A program made the translations under genes and the position numbers. 64,000 nt of DNA. Origin: Paraburkholderia sp. (lineage in GTDB: Bacteria > Pseudomonadota > Gammaproteobacteria > Burkholderiales > Burkholderiaceae). This document shows positions 59,666-64,000 of this stretch, in pieces; position 1 is the first letter of the stretch; the number at the start of each line of letters is the position of its first letter. The DNA is taken from the NCBI RefSeq assembly GCF_028283785.1, contig NZ_JAPWKB010000020.1, forward strand, positions 124,001-188,000, read 5' to 3'. The notes under the pieces were generated by a model, which worked only from the letters and a program-made list of their open reading frames with translations, was not told the DNA's origin and made no database searches.

Positions 59666-60853
59666 ATGACTGACTCGGTCCGGCTCGCTCCGAACGCACG
59701 CGACGCCGTGCGCGCGCTGCGGCCTTCCCAGATTCGTGAAGTGGCGAACGCCGGTTTCGGCGTCGATAACGTGTTGCCGTTCTGGTTCGGCGAGTCCGAC
59801 CGGACCACGCCGCAATTTATCCGCGACGCCGCCAGCGATGCGCTCGCGGCCGGCGCGACGTTCTATACGCATAACCTGGGCATTGCGCCGTTGCGCTCGG
59901 CGCTCGCCGGTTATGTCAGCGCGCTGCACGGCGCGACGTCGGTGGATCACGTGGCGGTCACGAGCGCGGGCGTCAATGCGTTGATGCTGGCTGCACAGCT
60001 GGTGGTGGGCGCGGGCGAGCGGGTGGTCGCCGTCACGCCGTTGTGGCCGAATCTGGTCGAGATTCCGAAGATCCTCGGCGCGCAGGTCGAAACGGTCGCG
60101 CTCGAATACGGTGCAAATGGCTGGGCGCTGGATCTCGACCGGCTGCTGGCCGCGCTGACGCCGCAGACGAAGATGCTGCTGCTCAATTCGCCGAACAATC
60201 CGACCGGCTGGGTGATGTCGCGGGAACAGCAGCAAGTCGTGCTCGACCATTGCCGTCGGCACGGCATCTGGATCGTCGCCGACGAAGTGTACGAGCGGCT
60301 CTATTACGCCGGTTCCGACGATGCGGGCTGCGCGCCGTCGTTCCTCGATCTGGCATCGCGCGACGAACGTGTGATCTGCGTGAATTCGTTCTCGAAGGCG
60401 TGGCTGATGACCGGTTGGCGGCTAGGCTGGCTGGTCGCACCGGCCGCGTTGATGGACGATCTCGCGAAGCTGGTCGAGTACAACACGTCGTGCGCGCCGT
60501 CGTTCGTGCAGTTGGCGGGCGTCGCGGCGGTCGAGCAGGGCGAAGCCGTCACACGCGCGCTGGTCGCCGACCTGCACGCGTCGCGCGATCATCTGGTGCA
60601 GGCGTTGTCGGGGTTGCCCGGAGTCGACGTGAAGGCCGCGCCCGGCGCGATGTATCTGTTCTTCAGCCTGCCCGGCGCGTCCGACAGCCTGACGCTGTGC
60701 AAGTCGCTGGTGCGCGAAGTGGGATTGGGGCTCGCGCCCGGCAGCGCGTTCGGACCGGAAGGCGAGGGCTTCGTCCGCTGGTGCTACGCGTGCGACCCGG
60801 CGCGGCTCGATATGGGTGTCGAACGCTTGCGGCAGTTTCTCGGGAATCGCTAG
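59666..60853 (+). CDS. PLP-dependent class I/II aminotransferase (aspartate-aminotransferase fold)
   Basis: The 395-residue enzyme shows the fold-type I pattern: YTHNLGIAPLRSALAGYV, NSPNNPTGWV (Asn178 contacts the cofactor), DEVYERLYY with Asp206, and SFSKAWLMTGWRLGW with the Schiff-base Lys244. The start at 59666 follows CAGGATGTTCCG; the frame extends to 59600 without a better site. Substrate cannot be assigned from sequence: similar proteins are annotated as aspartate, tyrosine or methionine aminotransferases. Upstream LysR suggests regulation in a catabolic context. Confidence 0.87.
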   Translation: MTDSVRLAPNARDAVRALRPSQIREVANAGFGVDNVLPFWFGESDRTTPQFIRDAASDALAAGATFYTHNLGIAPLRSALAGYVSALHGATSVDHVAVTSAGVNALMLAAQLVVGAGERVVAVTPLWPNLVEIPKILGAQVETVALEYGANGWALDLDRLLAALTPQTKMLLLNSPNNPTGWVMSREQQQVVLDHCRRHGIWIVADEVYERLYYAGSDDAGCAPSFLDLASRDERVICVNSFSKAWLMTGWRLGWLVAPAALMDDLAKLVEYNTSCAPSFVQLAGVAAVEQGEAVTRALVADLHASRDHLVQALSGLPGVDVKAAPGAMYLFFSLPGASDSLTLCKSLVREVGLGLAPGSAFGPEGEGFVRWCYACDPARLDMGVERLRQFLGNR

Positions 60854-61180
60854 TCGGCGGCGCATCCATCGGGCGCGACCGTCTGCGCCTGACCAGCCCC
60901 GGACAGCCGCCCGTGGAGCGCCGTCGGCATGCGGTGTGCCGGGATTTCGTCTTTACGCACTGGACGTTTTTGCGTAATATGGCGCTCAGTTCACGCGATT
61001 CCCTTCAGGAATTTCGCTGCTCCGTCCGGCTGGGTCTGGCTCGATGCCTGTTTCGCCTCCCCCCGGTGCGTGCTCCCATCAATATGACCGATCAGAATCG
61101 GGCGAGCGCGTCTTCAGTTCCATATCGTCTGTTTCGTCGTTTTGATCCGGTTCTTTGACCACAGGGTCTGACCTAGCTGC
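60854..61180. other. Gene-free stretch before scpB
   Basis: About 330 bp without a gene; contains the promoter candidate at 60952. No terminator for the aminotransferase gene was seen. Confidence 0.45.
60952..60980 (+). promoter_or_regulatory. Candidate sigma-70 promoter of scpB-rluB
   Basis: TTTACG, 17 bp, TAATAT: four of six matches in each hexamer, correct spacing. It would give a leader of about 195 nt ahead of scpB. Confidence 0.4.
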
Positions 61181-62365
61181 ATGAATACCCAAGAGGCGAA
61201 GATCGTCCTCGAGACTGCCTTGATCTGTGCGCAGGAGCCGTTAAAGCTCAATGAATTGCGCAAGCTCTTTGCCGACGGCGTGTCGGCAGACACGGTCCGC
61301 ACGTTGCTCGAAGACCTGAAGCGGGATTGGTCTGGGCGCGGTGTCGAGCTGGTCGGGCTGGCGTCGGGATGGCGGTTTCAAAGCAAACCCGCGATGCGGA
61401 CTTATCTGGATCGTCTGCATCCCGAGAAACCGCCGAAATATTCGCGCGCGGTACTTGAGACGCTCGCGATCATTGCGTACCGCCAACCGGTCACCCGCGG
61501 CGATATCGAAGAAATTCGCGGCGTCACGGTGAACACGCAGGTGGTCAAGCAACTGGAAGACCGTAACTGGATCGAAGTGATCGGTCATCGCGATGTGCCC
61601 GGCCGTCCGGCGCTGTACGCGACCACCCGTCAGTTTCTCGACGATCTCGGTCTGCGCGCGCTCGACGAATTGCCGCCGCTGGTCGATCCGTCCGCGCAAC
61701 TGAATGTCGATCTGCTCGGTCAGCATGCGATCGAATTCGCCGAAGGCGAGTCCGCGCAAGCCGTCGAAAGCGCGCTGGAACACAGTGGCGCTGAAATCGG
61801 AGCGGGAGAATCGGGCGTCGCGGCTGTCGCGATCGAAGCGGGAACGGAAATAGCTGAGACTTCCGTTGCCGGACCAGTCGAGCACAATGCCGGCGCGGAC
61901 GAAGCGGACGCGGCGGTTCATGCGTCGCAAGCCGACGCACAGCACGCCGAAGCGCAACGCGCCGACGCACCACACGATGACGCAGCACTCGCCGCAGATG
62001 GTGTTCAGCCCGAAGTAGCGGCTGAAGCCGAGATCGGCGATGGTGTCGATGCGTCGTCCGATGCGCGAATCCACACGCATCAGGAAACACCCGAAGCACA
62101 CGCATTACCTGCAACACCCGAAGATTCGCAATCCGGCGACGCCGAGCATGCCGCCGGTGCCGTATCGAACGCGGAGCCGGCCGAACACGCCGATCCGGCG
62201 GATCCGGCATTACCCGCGCACGGCCCCGACGAACTCCGCGATGCGGATCTCGCCGCTGGACCGAACCCGACACAGGCGGCGCAAGACGATCCACAAGGTC
62301 GCCAGGCTCCTGCCGAGGACGCAGGCGAATTGACCGACGACGAAACCGCGTCGCGTAGCGCCTGA
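61181..62365 (+). CDS. scpB: Segregation and condensation protein B with long acidic tail
   Basis: ScpB is the winged-helix subunit of the SMC-ScpA-ScpB condensin that organises the chromosome. The first 180 or so residues are a full ScpB: TALICAQEPLKLNELRKLF, the second winged helix ETLAIIAYRQPVTRGDIEEIRGV and VIGHRDVPGRPALYATT. The remaining 200 or so residues are Ala/Asp/Glu/His-rich low complexity and almost certainly disordered, roughly doubling the usual length. scpA is not adjacent. It is followed 60 bp later by rluB, a conserved proteobacterial pairing. Confidence 0.94.
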   Translation: MNTQEAKIVLETALICAQEPLKLNELRKLFADGVSADTVRTLLEDLKRDWSGRGVELVGLASGWRFQSKPAMRTYLDRLHPEKPPKYSRAVLETLAIIAYRQPVTRGDIEEIRGVTVNTQVVKQLEDRNWIEVIGHRDVPGRPALYATTRQFLDDLGLRALDELPPLVDPSAQLNVDLLGQHAIEFAEGESAQAVESALEHSGAEIGAGESGVAAVAIEAGTEIAETSVAGPVEHNAGADEADAAVHASQADAQHAEAQRADAPHDDAALAADGVQPEVAAEAEIGDGVDASSDARIHTHQETPEAHALPATPEDSQSGDAEHAAGAVSNAEPAEHADPADPALPAHGPDELRDADLAAGPNPTQAAQDDPQGRQAPAEDAGELTDDETASRSA

Positions 62366-62425
62366 CGTAACCGAACTTTTGCCGCGCCCGCAACGGGCGC
62401 GCGCGACCTGACATTTGAGGTTGTT

Positions 62426-64000
62426 TTGACACATACCCACGACACCGATTCGTCCGAATCCGAGCGCGCCGTGAAATCCGCGCACGCCGACGACGCGCGC
62501 TCGCAGCAGGCATCGTCCGGCGACGCACCGCGTCCCGACGCCGCCGAGGGCGACGGCGAGGAGCGTCCGCGCCGCGGCCTGCGCCGTGGTCCGCGCAGCC
62601 TGATCGCGCGGCGTCGCGCGGGGACGAAGGGTAAAGCCGAAGGCGCGCCCGCGCAGGATGGCGACGCGCCACAAGCTGCGCCGGTCGTCACCGAGGCGCC
62701 GCCGGACGGTGTCGTCGCCGCGAAAGTGCGGATGCCGCGCAAGAGCGCCGAGGGCAAGGGTCAAGGCGGCCGCCGCAATGCAGCGGCCGGCGGCGAAGGC
62801 GGCGGTCGCGCCGCAGCGGGCGAGCGCAGCGGTGAACGTGGTGGCGAACGCAGCGGTGAGCGCGGTAACCGGCGCGAAGGCGGCAAGCCGCGTCAGAATC
62901 GCCGTGGCGGCGACGCAGCGAATCCTGCGGGCGCAGCAGCGACGGCCGCGCCGACGGAAGCCGGCCAGGACGACGTGTTCTCGTACGTGACATCGCCTGC
63001 ATTCGATGCGGACAACAGCACCAACGACGGCGTGCGCGCTCCGATGGTGCGCCGTGGCAAGCCGCAGGCGCCGAAGCGCGTGCTGTCGCCGGACGACGAC
63101 GCACCGAAGCTGCACAAGGTGCTCGCCGAAGCGGGCATGGGCTCGCGTCGCGATATGGAAGAACTGATCATCGCCGGTCGTGTTTCGGTGAACGGCGAGC
63201 CGGCGCATATCGGTCAGCGCATCATGCCGACCGACCAGGTGCGCATCAACGGCAAGCCGGTCAAGCGCAAGCTGGCCAACAAGCCGCCGCGCGTGCTGAT
63301 CTATCACAAGCCGACGGGCGAAATCGTCAGCCATGCCGATCCGGAAGGCCGTCCTTCGGTGTTCGACAACCTGCCGCCGATGAAAACGGCCAAGTGGCTC
63401 GCCGTCGGCCGTCTCGACTTCAATACCGAAGGTCTGCTGATGCTGACCACGTCGGGCGATCTGGCAAACCGCTTCATGCATCCGCGTTATAGCGTCGAGC
63501 GTGAATACGCGGTGCGCGTGGTCGGCGAACTCGCGGAAGGCATGCGCCAGAAGCTGCTGCACGGCGTCGAGCTGGAAGACGGCCCGGCCAGCTTCCTGCG
63601 AATCCGCGACGGCGGCGGCGAAGGCACGAATCACTGGTATCACGTTGCGCTCGCCGAAGGGCGTAACCGCGAAGTGCGCCGGATGTTCGAAGCGGCCGGC
63701 CTGATGGTCAGTCGCCTGATCCGTACGCGTCATGGCCCGATCGCGCTGCCCAAGGGCCTGAAGCGCGGTCGTTGGGAAGAGCTCGAAGACAACCAGGTGC
63801 GCGCGTTGATGGCGTCGGTGGGTCTGAAGGCGCCGGCTGAAGAGAAGGGCGGTCGCAATGCCGCGCCGGAGCGTCGTCAGCCGGATCCGATGCAGACGTC
63901 GATGGGCTTTATCAATCGCGAGCCGGTTCTGATGTCGCACGGCCGTTTCGATCAGCAAACGCCTGGCCCTCGTGGTCAAGGCCGACGTGGTCCGGCTGGC
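62426..64000 (+). CDS. rluB: 23S rRNA pseudouridine synthase RluB (3' end outside window)
   Basis: RluB converts U2605 of 23S rRNA to pseudouridine. The frame starts at a TTG (62426) with GAGG six bases upstream and runs without a stop to the end of the window (525 codons). An N-terminal low-complexity Gly/Arg/Ala/Glu-rich extension of about 220 residues precedes the S4 domain (APKLHKVLAEAGMGSRRDMEELI, from about residue 227). The catalytic domain begins at LIYHKPTGEI; GRLDFNTEGLLML holds the catalytic Asp331, and NREVRRMFEAAGLMVSRLIRTR is present. After the catalytic domain another Arg/Gly-rich tail begins. The alternative starts inside the extension are less likely because coding character begins at 62426. 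Confidence 0.92.
   Translation, partial: MTHTHDTDSSESERAVKSAHADDARSQQASSGDAPRPDAAEGDGEERPRRGLRRGPRSLIARRRAGTKGKAEGAPAQDGDAPQAAPVVTEAPPDGVVAAKVRMPRKSAEGKGQGGRRNAAAGGEGGGRAAAGERSGERGGERSGERGNRREGGKPRQNRRGGDAANPAGAAATAAPTEAGQDDVFSYVTSPAFDADNSTNDGVRAPMVRRGKPQAPKRVLSPDDDAPKLHKVLAEAGMGSRRDMEELIIAGRVSVNGEPAHIGQRIMPTDQVRINGKPVKRKLANKPPRVLIYHKPTGEIVSHADPEGRPSVFDNLPPMKTAKWLAVGRLDFNTEGLLMLTTSGDLANRFMHPRYSVEREYAVRVVGELAEGMRQKLLHGVELEDGPASFLRIRDGGGEGTNHWYHVALAEGRNREVRRMFEAAGLMVSRLIRTRHGPIALPKGLKRGRWEELEDNQVRALMASVGLKAPAEEKGGRNAAPERRQPDPMQTSMGFINREPVLMSHGRFDQQTPGPRGQGRRGPAG

Noticed and set aside
1..64000. CRISPR array, prophage or integrative element
   Set aside because: No regularly spaced direct repeats, cas genes, integrase, phage structural genes or att-like duplications were seen. 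The only mobile-element trace is the IS5-type fragment near 58 kb.

Overview
The window is a single continuous stretch of a GC-rich beta-proteobacterial chromosome. Gene order and protein sequences fit the Burkholderiaceae, most like Paraburkholderia or Caballeronia: an aruCFGDBE-type arginine succinyltransferase operon, recC-recB-recD in that order, scpB followed directly by rluB, and many EAL/GGDEF/HDOD proteins. This assignment comes from protein recognition, not a database search. No tRNA, rRNA, CRISPR array, prophage or complete insertion sequence was found.

Layout. 1-6.3 kb is the 3' end of astC followed by aruF, aruG, astD, astB and astE, a near-complete arginine-to-glutamate catabolic operon with ATGA overlaps; a periplasmic basic-amino-acid-binding protein follows. 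7.5-8.2 kb is an acetoacetate decarboxylase. 8.5-15.2 kb is a block of four c-di-GMP-related genes: two EAL-HDOD paralogues, one HDOD-GAF and one PAS-GGDEF-EAL protein. 15.3-16.4 kb has an exported peroxiredoxin and a small membrane protein. 16.5-24.4 kb is an RND efflux operon (mdtABC-like) on the minus strand. 24.9-25.7 kb is an IclR regulator, followed by an 830-bp AT-richer gap that holds a probable structured RNA with a strong intrinsic terminator.

26.5-31.9 kb has a CHASE3-GGDEF protein, crcB, an ammonium transporter with a recognisable sigma-54 promoter and NtrC-type site, an orphan histidine kinase and a small membrane protein. 32.1-35 kb has a DJ-1/PfpI protein, a lipoprotein, and an Rrf2 regulator plus NAD(P)-binding reductase that share the same operator dyad. 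35-42 kb has a YbiO-like MscS channel, a cysteine-dioxygenase-family enzyme divergent from an Lrp-type regulator, a small membrane protein and a FUSC/YccS membrane protein. 42.1-51.5 kb is recC-recB-recD. 51.5-58.3 kb has a VC0807-like membrane protein, arfB, an EAL protein and a looser stretch of small secreted or hypothetical genes, a YdcF-like protein and an IS5-type transposase fragment. 58.7-64 kb has a LysR regulator, a PLP aminotransferase, scpB and the 5' part of rluB.

Most of the window is housekeeping or catabolic. The most interesting non-coding signals are the RNA candidate near 26.0 kb, whose 5' segment can pair with the terminator arm, and the matched TGTAAT-N7-GTTACA operators of the Rrf2/reductase pair. 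Others are the nitrogen-control architecture upstream of amt, and sigma-28-like elements in the divergent promoter of the c-di-GMP block. At the protein level, an 80-residue Ser/Thr/Ala/Gly linker in one RND pump and an acidic Asp/Gly/Phe-rich insert in RecD stand out.
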